Below are positions 34,946 through 44,497 of a DNA stretch of 64,000 bases, piece by piece. Origin of the DNA: DATFVA01 sp963747755 (lineage in GTDB: Bacteria > Bacteroidota > Ignavibacteria > Ignavibacteriales > Ignavibacteriaceae); assembly GCA_963747755.1 (NCBI GenBank), contig CAVVGK010000011.1, positions 186,001-250,000 of the forward strand, read 5' to 3'. The translations under genes were made by a program, and so were the position numbers. Under the pieces are notes generated by a model. The model searched no databases, was not told the DNA's origin, and saw only the letters and a program-made list of their open reading frames with translations. Numbering within the stretch: the first letter of the stretch is position 1; every line of letters begins with the position of its first letter.

Positions 34946-35884
34946 ATGTATAGAGAAAAACCATTATTTAGTATTGTGATACCGGCATATAATGCAGCCC
35001 TATACATTGAGCAGACAATCCTTTCATTGATTAATCAGACTTTCAAAGACTTTGAAATAATTTTTGTTGATGATGGCTCAACCGATGTTACTAAAGAGAT
35101 AGCCGGTAAATACAGATCAGAGATTACTTATGTAAGACAGTCAAACCAGGGGCCTGCTTCTGCAAGAAACCTTGGAATCCAATATGCAAAGGGCAGATAT
35201 ATTGTATCATTCGATTCGGACGATATTTTATTTCCCAACGCTCTCAGCGTATATAAAAAAGTGATAGATTACTTTAAGGAACCTCCCTTTATCTTTTCAA
35301 AGATGCTCTACTTCACTGAATATGCAACAACACAGCTGCAAAGTGATCTTTCTAATAAGATTAGATGCTTAAAACACTTAAATTTTTTCAAGAAACAAAC
35401 TACTATAGGTATTTCTAACAGTAATATGATCATAAAGAGAGAGGTTCTGGTTAAAGCAGGCGGTTATGAACCGGAAAGTTTCAACTTCGACGACCGATGT
35501 CTTGCATTCAGACTCGGAACAGAAAGTCCTCTGGTCCAGATTCTCTCTCCACCTACAGTAGGTCATCGGGTCTGTTCGAAAGGTATTTCAAAAAATACGG
35601 ATATGTTGGCTAGAGCCGCGTTTAATATTATTAAAAATGAAAGACAAAATGAGTACCCAGGTGGACAATTATATAGATTTGATCGCCGTGGTCTGATTGG
35701 AACAAACTTGATTTTCCTCTTCCGGGATTATTTTGGAATAAAAAATATGATTAAAATTCTCAAAATCGTTGGCAGTGCAAGAGTTATGCTTATACAGGGT
35801 TTAATCAGAAAATTCAAAAGCAAATCATACCCTATTGATCTTTATACACTAATTGATGCCGGATATAAAGCACATGATACTTAA
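34946..35884 (+). CDS. Family 2 glycosyltransferase
   Basis: A 312-residue GT-A fold enzyme with FSIVIPAYNAALYI, VDDGSTD (nucleotide-sugar binding), QGPASARNLG and the metal-binding FDSDD. The C-terminus is more variable. It starts 4 bases after the FkbH-protein stop and overlaps the next gene by 11 bases, so it is embedded in the biosynthetic operon. It probably glycosylates the product or an intermediate. A cell-envelope role is possible but less likely from the position. No donor-sugar genes are close by in the cluster, although GDP-mannose dehydratase lies 27 kb downstream. Confidence 0.9.
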   Translation: MYREKPLFSIVIPAYNAALYIEQTILSLINQTFKDFEIIFVDDGSTDVTKEIAGKYRSEITYVRQSNQGPASARNLGIQYAKGRYIVSFDSDDILFPNALSVYKKVIDYFKEPPFIFSKMLYFTEYATTQLQSDLSNKIRCLKHLNFFKKQTTIGISNSNMIIKREVLVKAGGYEPESFNFDDRCLAFRLGTESPLVQILSPPTVGHRVCSKGISKNTDMLARAAFNIIKNERQNEYPGGQLYRFDRRGLIGTNLIFLFRDYFGIKNMIKILKIVGSARVMLIQGLIRKFKSKSYPIDLYTLIDAGYKAHDT

Positions 35885-36734
35885 TAAAATAGCTGTAATA
35901 GGTGCTGGAAACATAGGAATCGGTGTTGCTGCTGATTTGATCCTCCACGGTATTCACACGGTGTTAGTGGATATATCAGAATCCCGGTTGAATAAAGCTA
36001 AAGATGAGATTAAAAAAAATATTAGATATACACACCTTTTTAATAAATCTAAAATGCAGCCGGAAGTGGATAATGTGGATGAAAAGATTTGTCTATCTAC
36101 AGAGATAAAATCTGTAGGTGATTGTGAGTTTATAATTGAAAACGTTACAGAAGACTGGGACGTTAAACAAAAAGTTTATACACAATTAAATAGCGTAACT
36201 GGGACAGAAGTCTGCTATGGAGTAAATACTTCCTGTATCTCCATTACCCGGATTGGAAGCATAACTGAGAAACCTGATAAAGTAGTGGGAATTCATTTTA
36301 TGAATCCGGTTTATCTAAAATCAACGGTTGAAGTAATTAAAGGAGTTCATACGTCTGATGATACTTTAAATATAGTAGGACAATTATTTAAACAGCTTGA
36401 TAAAACTTCAATCGTGGTTAACGATATGCCAGGATTTGTTTCTAATAGAATCTCACATCTTTTCATGAATGAGGCTGCATTCGTTCTTCAGGATCAAGTT
36501 GCTGCTGCAAGGGATATTGATGAAATTTTTAAAAAATGTTTTGGGCATGCCATGGGTCCGCTTGAGACAGCAGATCTCATCGGATTAGACACAGTTGTAA
36601 ATTCTCTTGAAGTGCTTTATGATAGTTATAAGGATCCCAAATTCAGATGCTGCCCCCTGCTTAAAAAATTAGTGCATGCAGGATATCTCGGTAGAAAAAC
36701 CGGCAAAGGTTTTTATGAATATCCGGATGTTTGA
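35874..36734 (+). CDS. 3-hydroxyacyl-CoA dehydrogenase-like enzyme for extender-unit supply
   Basis: About 286 residues from ATG 35874. An earlier ATG at 35853 lies deeper inside the glycosyltransferase gene. The NAD-binding Rossmann start IAVIGAGNIGIGVAAD, the catalytic VGIHFMNPV region and PGFVSNRI in the helical C-terminal domain define the family. In FK520 (FkbK) and zwittermicin (ZmaG) clusters such enzymes oxidise glyceryl-ACP or seryl-ACP to the aldehyde stage. Here it is followed by a free ACP, an acyl-CoA dehydrogenase and a Ser-activating A domain, so this role is preferred over fatty-acid beta-oxidation. Confidence 0.88.
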   Translation: MILNKIAVIGAGNIGIGVAADLILHGIHTVLVDISESRLNKAKDEIKKNIRYTHLFNKSKMQPEVDNVDEKICLSTEIKSVGDCEFIIENVTEDWDVKQKVYTQLNSVTGTEVCYGVNTSCISITRIGSITEKPDKVVGIHFMNPVYLKSTVEVIKGVHTSDDTLNIVGQLFKQLDKTSIVVNDMPGFVSNRISHLFMNEAAFVLQDQVAAARDIDEIFKKCFGHAMGPLETADLIGLDTVVNSLEVLYDSYKDPKFRCCPLLKKLVHAGYLGRKTGKGFYEYPDV

Positions 36735-36764
36735 ATTTAAAGAATTTAGATAAAAAGAGTTACG

Positions 36765-37022
36765 ATGACGAACATAAACGCTGAAGTGATAAATGAGAAA
36801 ATCAGAAATTTCATTACGAATTCGATAAAAATTCGTGATTTAAGGAGTGACGATAACCTTTTTGAAAGTGGAATCGTGAATTCTTTGTTTGCTATTCAGA
36901 TGATGACTTTTCTGGAAAAGGCATTTGATATCCAGGTTACCACTGATGATCTTCTTATGGAAAATTTTCAATCAGTTGATTCTGCAACCTCATTTGTTCT
37001 GCAAAAAAAGAAATCCCAATAA
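36765..37022 (+). CDS. Free-standing acyl carrier protein
   Basis: An 85-residue four-helix carrier protein. The phosphopantetheine Ser lies in ESGIVNSLFAIQM (about residue 40), the expected place. It resembles FkbJ/ZmaH/ZmaD-type carriers on which unusual extender units are built. It lies between the two dehydrogenases (30 and 6 bases from neighbours). It should be charged by the upstream phosphopantetheinyl transferase and then loaded with Ser by the A domain at 38208, or with glycerate by the FkbH protein. Confidence 0.9.
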   Translation: MTNINAEVINEKIRNFITNSIKIRDLRSDDNLFESGIVNSLFAIQMMTFLEKAFDIQVTTDDLLMENFQSVDSATSFVLQKKKSQ

Positions 37023-37028
37023 CGGATT

Positions 37029-38192
37029 ATGATTATGATATCGTTTATTACTGAAAAACATAATGAGCTTTATAATGATTTTAAAGACTATGTAGATAAA
37101 GGGATAATTCCCTATGCATCCGAATGGGATCAAAATGAAGAAATTCCAGCAGGATTCATAAATGAAATTGGAAATATCGGGTACCTCGGAAGTTTCATTC
37201 CACGGAAATACGGGGGTCAGGGCTGGGATATATTAACTTTTGGGCTTCTTAATGAAGCAATAGGTCGTGGTACTTCCGCTCTAACAGATTTACTCACAAT
37301 TCAAGGAATGGTTTCTATTATATTATTAAAATGGGGTACTGAAGAGCAAAAATCGACCTGGTTGAGTTTACTGGCAAGCGGCAAAATTATAGGAGCTTTC
37401 GCTCTGACAGAACCGGAGACCGGAAGTAACATTCAGGCAATTAGTGCTCAATTTACAAAAGACTCCAATAATTATAGGCTGAACGGGGAGAAAAAATGGA
37501 TTTCTTATGGTCAAATCGCTGATATGTTTTTAGTATTTGGAAAACTTGGTGAAGAACCGGTTGCCTGTATACTTCCTAAAGATTCAGCGGGACTTGAAGT
37601 TAAGCCGATTAGAAATATGTTGGGCTTTAAAGCTGCAAAAATGGCACAGTTAACTTTTAATAATGTTGAAGTGCCCTCCGAAAATATTATCGGTAAACCC
37701 GGGTTCGCTTTTTCCATGATTGCTCCAATTGGACTGCATTACGGCAGGATCAGTACAGCTTGTTCAGCCTTGGGACTGCTTAGAGCCTGTTTTGAAGACA
37801 GTATTTCATATGCTTCCCAAAGACAGGTATTAGGTAAACCTATCGGAAGTCGCGGAATGCTTCAATCACTAATTGCAGGAATGGGAACCAATTTAAGAGC
37901 AGCTTCACTTCTGTGTTATTCTGCCTGCAAAGCCGAAGATGATCATCTCCCTGAAGCTTTTGAAGACGCAGTAATCGCGAAGTATTTTACTTCTCGGGCA
38001 GCAGTAAGTGCCGCCTCTGATGCGGTACAAATAAGAGGTGCATCAGGCTGTAACGAACTTAGTCCTGTAGCGAGATATTACAGAGATGCAAAGATCCTGG
38101 AGATAATAGAAGGAACAACACAGATACATGAAAAAATTCTCGGCAAATCATTCCTGAATAAGATAAAAAATACAGATCCTGTAATAGCATAG
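37029..38192 (+). CDS. Acyl-CoA dehydrogenase-like flavoenzyme for extender-unit supply
   Basis: A 387-residue acyl-CoA dehydrogenase fold: N-terminal helical domain with GSFIPRKYGGQGWD, FAD-binding middle domain with GAFALTEPETGSNIQ and NGEKKWIS, and C-terminal domain with QIRGASGCNE and EIIEGTTQIHEKILG. FkbI, ZmaE and ZmaI homologues oxidise carrier-bound glyceryl or seryl aldehydes to the malonyl-type acid. The 6-base gap to the ACP and 15-base gap to the Ser A domain support that function. Only one such enzyme is present, whereas zwittermicin uses separate ones for its two extender units. Confidence 0.88.
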   Translation: MIMISFITEKHNELYNDFKDYVDKGIIPYASEWDQNEEIPAGFINEIGNIGYLGSFIPRKYGGQGWDILTFGLLNEAIGRGTSALTDLLTIQGMVSIILLKWGTEEQKSTWLSLLASGKIIGAFALTEPETGSNIQAISAQFTKDSNNYRLNGEKKWISYGQIADMFLVFGKLGEEPVACILPKDSAGLEVKPIRNMLGFKAAKMAQLTFNNVEVPSENIIGKPGFAFSMIAPIGLHYGRISTACSALGLLRACFEDSISYASQRQVLGKPIGSRGMLQSLIAGMGTNLRAASLLCYSACKAEDDHLPEAFEDAVIAKYFTSRAAVSAASDAVQIRGASGCNELSPVARYYRDAKILEIIEGTTQIHEKILGKSFLNKIKNTDPVIA

Positions 38193-38207
38193 AATATTGA
38201 GCCTAAA

Positions 38208-39809
38208 ATGGATTACACCCGGATAACATATGATTTTTTGAAGACCAAGGTAGAATATCCTGATATTCGGACTTTGCAGGAAGTTTTTGAGAAACAAGTC
38301 GGGATATACCCCGATGCTTCAGCGGTCATATGCGATAATGAAGACACATTATGGCATAAAAAAATACTCACCTATAAAGAACTAAATAGTAGAGCTAATC
38401 AACTGGCATACTACCTAAGGCGATATAAGGTCTCCCCGGACGATGTAATCGGTATATCAGCGGAACGTTCATTTGCAATGCTTATTGGTATCTGGGGGAT
38501 CATAAAAGCAGGTTGTGCATATCTGCCGATTGATCCTGACGGTCCTGTCGAACGTGTCAACTATATCCTTTCCGATAGCAAAGCAAAGCTCCTGCTTGTC
38601 CAAAATAAAAATGGCTTTGGTACTAATTTTAATGGACAGGTAATTCATCTTGAAAACCCGGAAATCTATGACAGTCCTGATGAGGATCCAGCATTGGTTA
38701 ATAAACCAGATGATCTTGTCTATGTAATTTATACATCAGGTTCTACAGGGAGACCTAAAGGTGTTATGATCGAACATCGTGCTTTAATAAACAGGTTGAA
38801 CTGGATGCAGAAAAAGTTCCCTATAGGAAGCGGTGATGTTATTCTTCAGAAAACGCCTTTTTATTTTGATGTTTCTGTCTGGGAACTCTTCTGGTCGTCA
38901 TTACATGGAGCTGCCGTGTCTTTTTTGGCTCCGCATTGTGAAAAAATTCCTTCGATCATTATTGACTCTATAAAAAAGTACCAGATCTCCATTATACATT
39001 TTGTACCGTCTATGCTTAATGTTTTTCTGGAATACCTGGGAACTAAAAATGAAAGTGAGATCGAAAAATTACGTTCTATAAAGTACGTTTTTGCCAGCGG
39101 CGAGGCACTATTACCTCATCACGTTCAAAGATTTAATAAACTCATAAAACGCAGGTTAGGTACAAAGTTAATTAATTTATACGGACCAACAGAGGCAACA
39201 ATAGACGTAAGTTATTTTGAGTGTCCTTCAAACTCCTCCATTGAAAGGGTTCCGATAGGAAAGCCCATTGACAACATCCAGTTATTTATCATGAGAGGTA
39301 AAAATCTCCAGCCTCCCGGTGAGTCGGGAGAACTTTGCATCAGCGGAGCAGGATTGTCACGCGGATATATAAACAATAGAAATTTAACGGAAGAACGGTT
39401 CGTTGAATGCCCTTTTATACCCGGAGAAAAAATGTATAAAACCGGGGACATTGCCAGGCAGCTTCCGGATGGAGATATTGAGTTTCTGGGCAGAGAAGAT
39501 TTCCAGGTTAAAATTCGCGGATTAAGAATTGAACTTGGAGAAATAGAATCGGTAATAAGAAGTTTTCCGGGAATTAAAGACTGTATTGTACACGTGAAAA
39601 AATATTCCGAATCGATAATATTAATCACCGCTTATTTAGTACTTTCTTCCGAAATTAAAATCTTTGAATTGAAGGATTATCTCAGAGGTTTACTGCCGGA
39701 ATATATGATCCCAGGAAATTTCATCGAACTGGATGAAATTCCCCTGACACCAATAGGTAAGACCGATATAAACGCATTACCTGAGCCTTTAAAAGTTGAT
39801 AAGAGTTGA
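38208..39809 (+). CDS. Stand-alone serine-specific adenylation enzyme
   Basis: A 533-residue A domain without a carrier or condensation partner. Core motifs are intact: YTSGSTGRPKG, NLYGPTEATID, KTGDIAR, GREDFQVKIRG and the A10 Lys in GKTDIN. Specificity positions read D-V-W-H-F-S-L-I-D-K, essentially the serine code of EntF. It directly follows the ACP/dehydrogenase cassette, as ZmaJ accompanies ZmaH/G/I in aminomalonyl-ACP biosynthesis. The preferred role is charging the free ACP with Ser. An alternative is in-trans loading of the orphan PCP next to the inactive A domain of the 3523-residue megasynthase. Confidence 0.92.
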   Translation: MDYTRITYDFLKTKVEYPDIRTLQEVFEKQVGIYPDASAVICDNEDTLWHKKILTYKELNSRANQLAYYLRRYKVSPDDVIGISAERSFAMLIGIWGIIKAGCAYLPIDPDGPVERVNYILSDSKAKLLLVQNKNGFGTNFNGQVIHLENPEIYDSPDEDPALVNKPDDLVYVIYTSGSTGRPKGVMIEHRALINRLNWMQKKFPIGSGDVILQKTPFYFDVSVWELFWSSLHGAAVSFLAPHCEKIPSIIIDSIKKYQISIIHFVPSMLNVFLEYLGTKNESEIEKLRSIKYVFASGEALLPHHVQRFNKLIKRRLGTKLINLYGPTEATIDVSYFECPSNSSIERVPIGKPIDNIQLFIMRGKNLQPPGESGELCISGAGLSRGYINNRNLTEERFVECPFIPGEKMYKTGDIARQLPDGDIEFLGREDFQVKIRGLRIELGEIESVIRSFPGIKDCIVHVKKYSESIILITAYLVLSSEIKIFELKDYLRGLLPEYMIPGNFIELDEIPLTPIGKTDINALPEPLKVDKS

Positions 39810-39836
39810 TTGTGAAAGAGCCGAGATTTTTTAGAT

Positions 39837-42800
39837 ATGCAGAAAATAAACATGTTAGAAGAAAATTATGACCTTGATATTGCTATCATCGGGATGTCCT
39901 GTAGATTTCCGGGAGCTAAGAATGTAACAGAATTCTGGGGTAACCTTTTAAAAGGAATCGAATCTATAAAAAGACTGACTGATCGGGAAATCCTTGATTC
40001 CGGGGTAGATCCATCCTATTTAAATAATCCTTCTTACGTAAAAGCTTCCCCCGTTTTAGATCAGCCCGGAATGTTCGATGCTTCTTTTTTTGGATTTACT
40101 TCGAATGAAGCACTGACAATGGACCCTCAGCAAAGAATTCTTCTCACCTGTGCATACGAGGCTCTTGAAAATGCGGGTCACGATCCCGATAAATTTCAAG
40201 GGAGAATCGGTGTTTATACCGGCTCAGCTATGAATACCTACCTGTTAAATACACATTTAAATGAAAAATTCATAAACGAATATATACCTACGCTTATTGG
40301 AAACGACAAGGACTTTTTAAGTACAAAAATTTCTTATAAACTTAATCTCAAAGGGCCAAGCCTCAATGTTCAGACCGCATGTTCCACTTCATTGGTCGCA
40401 GTCCATCTCGCCTGTCAGAGTCTATTAACAGAAGAATGCGATATGGCCATCACCGGAGCGATTTCTGTAAAAGTGCCTCATGATGCGGGTTACATCTATG
40501 ACGGCGGCGGCATTGTATCACCCGAAGGACATGTTCGCAGTTTCGATTCTAAAGCCAACGGAACAGTTTTCGGGAGCGGCGCCGGCATAATAGTACTCCG
40601 AAGATTAAATGATGCGATAAAGGACCGTGATAACATTTTAGCAGTGATAAAAGGATCTGCAATAAATAATGACGGCGGTGAAAAAGCCGGTTATACAGCT
40701 CCAGGTATAAAAAGTCAGGCTGATGTAGTAATTGAGGCAATTTCCAATGCCGGTATTAACCCCGAACGTATAAGCTATATAGAAACACATGGTTCAGGAA
40801 CCCCGGTGGGAGATCCGATCGAAATTTCTGCCTTAACCAAAGCATTCCGAAAATTTACAAATAAAACGAATTTTTGTGCATTGGGCTCTGTAAAAACAAA
40901 TATAGGACATCTGGATGCAGCTGCCGGGATCGCGGGGATAATTAAAACCGTCCTGGCATTAAACAATAGAATGATCCCTGCAAGTCTAAATTATAAAGAG
41001 CCTAATCCAGAAATAGATTTTCTAAATTCCCCTTTCTATGTAAATTCTCATTTGAGTGAGTGGAAAAGCAATGAGCGAAGAATTGCCGGTGTTATGTCTA
41101 CAGGAATGGGAGGAACAAATGCGCATATTATAATTCAGGAAGCTCCGGTATCTTCGGAACGGGCTCAGCCATACTCCCCTGCCCTGATTTTATTATCGGC
41201 AAAAGACGAGCTGGCCTTAGAAGCTAAGACAAGGCAGCTTCTAGACTATCTACTAGAGAATGATAATGTAAAAATCAAAGATACTGCCTATACACTTCAG
41301 GCAGGACGAAAAGAATTTGATTATAGAAAGTTTTTTGTAGCCGGGGATAAAAACCGGGCAATCGAAATCCTCAAACAGAAAGATTCTAAAAAAATATTTT
41401 TCGGAAAAATCCGGAGATCATCAAAAAGACCCATTATATTTTTATTTCCCGGAGTTGGCGATCAATATGTGGGAATGGGATACAACCTATATCAAGAGGT
41501 TAAAGTATTTAGGGATGAGGTGGATAAATGTGCGGAAATCCTGAAAAGCTGCCTAGGGTGCAATATTAAAGATATCCTTTACCCGGATGACTATGAAATA
41601 GGAACTCCCTCAGAAAGCAGCAGCATAGATCTGAAAAAAATGCTTAAAGGGTATGGTGCCGGTAATGATGATTACAAACGAAAGAAACTCAACCAGACTC
41701 TGTACGCACAACCAATATTATTTACCATAGAATATGCACTTGCGAAACTTTGGATGCATTTAGGAATAGTCCCCGATGCAATCGCGGGGCATAGCATGGG
41801 AGAGTATGTCGCAGCTTGTTTATCAGGGGTTCTTTCTCTGGAAGATGCATTAAAAATAATCTCTGAACGTGCAAAGCTCGTTAAGGAATTACCTATGGGA
41901 GGGATGCTTGCAGTTACATTGCCTGAAAAAGAATTATTACCTCTGTTGGATGAGAAACTATCAATTTCCCTTATGAACTCCCCGGATTTATGTGTTATTG
42001 CCGGATCTGAAGAAAGCGTGAATGAATTTGAAAAAGTATTAGAAAGCCGGGACATAATCTACAGAAGGGTACAAAATAGTCATGCGTTCCACTCAAAAAT
42101 GATGAATCCAATATTTAATGAACTGGCTGAAGAATTTAAGAAGATTCGTTTACATCCTCCGCAAATACCATATCTTTCCAACGTTACGGGAGATTGGATT
42201 ACAAAGGAGGAAGCTGTAAATCCATATTATTGGGCTAAACATACAACAAGTACATCAAGGTTCAGTGAGGCACTGGATAAAGTCTGGCAGATTGAGGATT
42301 GCATTATGCTCGAAGCAGGTCCCGGTAATACTTTAAGTGTTCTTGCTATGCAGAACCCCGGCAGGTTAAGAAATCAGAACCCCGTAAGCATTTCATCTCT
42401 GCGTCCCGGATATGATAACCAATCTGATCTGAGCTTTCTCTTAACTAATATTGGGAAGTTATGGTTGAATGGTGAAAGTATAAAATGGGAAAATTTATAC
42501 GAAGAAGCTAGTCTTCCCAAGCGTATTCCTCTTCCAACCTACCCATTTCAGGAAAAAAATTATTGGCTGAAAGCCAAAAGCTCCAGCGTCTGTGATACCG
42601 GAGAAAAAACAGATGTAGGAAGTAACAACAGAGATATTAATAAATGGTTCTATATACCTGGCTGGAAAAGAACCGGCTTCACTTTGAACTTTGAAAAAAG
42701 CATTTCCGTAAATAAGAAAAAGTTATGGCTCATTTTTTTAGACGAGAATGGACTTGGGCTGCAATTAAAAGAGTGCCTTGAAAAAAGCAAACAGGATGTT

Positions 42801-44489
42801 ATAGCTGTAAAGTTCACAAATTATTTTTCGAAGGAGAACGCTAGTTATTTCCTCATCGATGCACATGAACCAGAACATTATTACCGCCTGCTGGAGGAAT
42901 TGAAGGCAAATTCTGAAATTTTAAATATTATTCACCTTGGATGCTATTCAGAGCAGAACATTACCCTGCCTTCTTCTACTGATGCATCACTCCGATTTAA
43001 AGAATTTTATAGTCTGATATTTATTATTAAAGCACTGGCAAGGCTTAATTATTTAAGAACTGTAAATATAGAGGCGGTTTCCAATAATATTCACCAGGTA
43101 ACAGGCAATGAGACGCTGCACCCTCTGAAGGCTTTAATTCTCGGCCCCTGCGGGGTGATTCCCAAAGAATTCTCAAACATTATGTGTTTTAATGTGGATC
43201 TGGCTATTGAAGAAACAGGGTCCCCGGCCAATGAAGAAACCTTAGAAAACCTCATAAGTGAATTTGATGAAGCAAACAGTGAAAAAGTGATCGCATACAG
43301 AGGGAAATTCAGGTGGGTTAAAAGATATGACAAAATCAGACTTACTAATGATAATGATATCCCGTCACCCTCTGCCGGCCGGATAAAGAAAAATGGAGTT
43401 TACCTGATTACCGGAGGCACCGGCGGAATAGGATTGACTCTTGCCAGATACCTCGCCAAAGAATACAATGCTAAACTGGTACTAACCCAACGTTCTGAAA
43501 TTCCTGATAAATCACAGTGGACGGAGATCTTAGATGGAAGTTCTGGAGATAGCTCAATGAGTCAAAAACTTAGAAAATTTAGAGAGCTGGAGGATCTGGG
43601 TTCAGAATTAATGGTGATCAAAGCCGGGGTGACTGACAGGCAAAGTATGCGTGAAGTCATCTCGAAAACAGAAAATTCTTTCGGCAGAATAGACGGGGTT
43701 ATACATTGTGCAGGAATAGTCCGGGCTGGAATAATCAGAGCAAAGGAAATAACAGATGTTGAAAGTGTACTTGCTCCCAAAGTAAATGGAACCCTGATTC
43801 TATACGACCTGATAAAAGATATGTCCCCCGATTTTTTTATACTTTGCTCATCAATCACTGCCATTACATCTCCATTTGCTGAGATAGATTATAGTGCCGC
43901 CAATTCATTTCTTGATGTTTTCTCACACTACGCAAATTCGATAAATGATTTTCCAACATTGAGTATCAATTGGCCGGGATGGAAAGAAACCGGACAACTG
44001 GCAAATCTCGAAACCAAAAAAGGAACTGAATCCTGGAAAGCGGAAGCTCTACAAAAAGCTATATTCCCCCGGGAGGGGTTGGAGGCTTTTAAACTTGCAA
44101 TTAATTCCGGACAATCTCAGATCATTGTCAGTCCTGAACCGCTTGATATCCCTCAAAGTTATCCCGAATATCCAAATGAGGTATCGAACAAAATTCATAC
44201 AAATAACGACGAGATTACTACCGACATTAACGGTGAATTCTCAAATAGAACAGGAGAAGATCTGTCCATTATATGGACCGATATTTTAGGTGTCAAGGAA
44301 GTCAAAAAGGAGGATAATTTTTTTGAGCTTGGCGGTCATTCGCTTCTAGCTATACAATTAATATCAGCCATACGAAAAACCATTAAGGTTGAATTGAATC
44401 TTGAGGACATATTAAATGCAATGACATTTTCTAAACTTGAAAAGAAAATAAACGACTTGCTTTTAATCGGGAATACGAAAAAGAATTAA
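39837..44489 (+). CDS. Type I PKS module KS-AT-KR-ACP
   Basis: 1550 residues. KS (about 12-430) has TACSTSL (Cys about 180), ETHGSGTPVGDP and KTNIGHLDAAAG, all intact. AT (about 525-880) has nucleophile GHSMGEY and malonyl-type HAFHS, but its first motif reads FPGVGDQ instead of FPGQGxQ. KR (about 930-1400) has a structural half, the Rossmann loop ITGGTGGIG and the active Tyr in IDYSAANSF. The B-type LDD motif is absent. ACP has GGHSL (about 1499). There is no DH, but a DH domain is encoded in trans at 31066. The module should add one two-carbon unit, possibly aminomalonyl or hydroxymalonyl, and reduce the ketone to an alcohol. Eight bases separate it from the next NRPS gene. Confidence 0.95.
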   Translation: MQKINMLEENYDLDIAIIGMSCRFPGAKNVTEFWGNLLKGIESIKRLTDREILDSGVDPSYLNNPSYVKASPVLDQPGMFDASFFGFTSNEALTMDPQQRILLTCAYEALENAGHDPDKFQGRIGVYTGSAMNTYLLNTHLNEKFINEYIPTLIGNDKDFLSTKISYKLNLKGPSLNVQTACSTSLVAVHLACQSLLTEECDMAITGAISVKVPHDAGYIYDGGGIVSPEGHVRSFDSKANGTVFGSGAGIIVLRRLNDAIKDRDNILAVIKGSAINNDGGEKAGYTAPGIKSQADVVIEAISNAGINPERISYIETHGSGTPVGDPIEISALTKAFRKFTNKTNFCALGSVKTNIGHLDAAAGIAGIIKTVLALNNRMIPASLNYKEPNPEIDFLNSPFYVNSHLSEWKSNERRIAGVMSTGMGGTNAHIIIQEAPVSSERAQPYSPALILLSAKDELALEAKTRQLLDYLLENDNVKIKDTAYTLQAGRKEFDYRKFFVAGDKNRAIEILKQKDSKKIFFGKIRRSSKRPIIFLFPGVGDQYVGMGYNLYQEVKVFRDEVDKCAEILKSCLGCNIKDILYPDDYEIGTPSESSSIDLKKMLKGYGAGNDDYKRKKLNQTLYAQPILFTIEYALAKLWMHLGIVPDAIAGHSMGEYVAACLSGVLSLEDALKIISERAKLVKELPMGGMLAVTLPEKELLPLLDEKLSISLMNSPDLCVIAGSEESVNEFEKVLESRDIIYRRVQNSHAFHSKMMNPIFNELAEEFKKIRLHPPQIPYLSNVTGDWITKEEAVNPYYWAKHTTSTSRFSEALDKVWQIEDCIMLEAGPGNTLSVLAMQNPGRLRNQNPVSISSLRPGYDNQSDLSFLLTNIGKLWLNGESIKWENLYEEASLPKRIPLPTYPFQEKNYWLKAKSSSVCDTGEKTDVGSNNRDINKWFYIPGWKRTGFTLNFEKSISVNKKKLWLIFLDENGLGLQLKECLEKSKQDVIAVKFTNYFSKENASYFLIDAHEPEHYYRLLEELKANSEILNIIHLGCYSEQNITLPSSTDASLRFKEFYSLIFIIKALARLNYLRTVNIEAVSNNIHQVTGNETLHPLKALILGPCGVIPKEFSNIMCFNVDLAIEETGSPANEETLENLISEFDEANSEKVIAYRGKFRWVKRYDKIRLTNDNDIPSPSAGRIKKNGVYLITGGTGGIGLTLARYLAKEYNAKLVLTQRSEIPDKSQWTEILDGSSGDSSMSQKLRKFRELEDLGSELMVIKAGVTDRQSMREVISKTENSFGRIDGVIHCAGIVRAGIIRAKEITDVESVLAPKVNGTLILYDLIKDMSPDFFILCSSITAITSPFAEIDYSAANSFLDVFSHYANSINDFPTLSINWPGWKETGQLANLETKKGTESWKAEALQKAIFPREGLEAFKLAINSGQSQIIVSPEPLDIPQSYPEYPNEVSNKIHTNNDEITTDINGEFSNRTGEDLSIIWTDILGVKEVKKEDNFFELGGHSLLAIQLISAIRKTIKVELNLEDILNAMTFSKLEKKINDLLLIGNTKKN

Positions 44490-44497
44490 CAGACAGA

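Noticed and set aside
19109..44489. Trans-AT PKS architecture
   Set aside because: Both KS-containing proteins carry an AT domain in cis with intact GHSxG-type nucleophile motifs.
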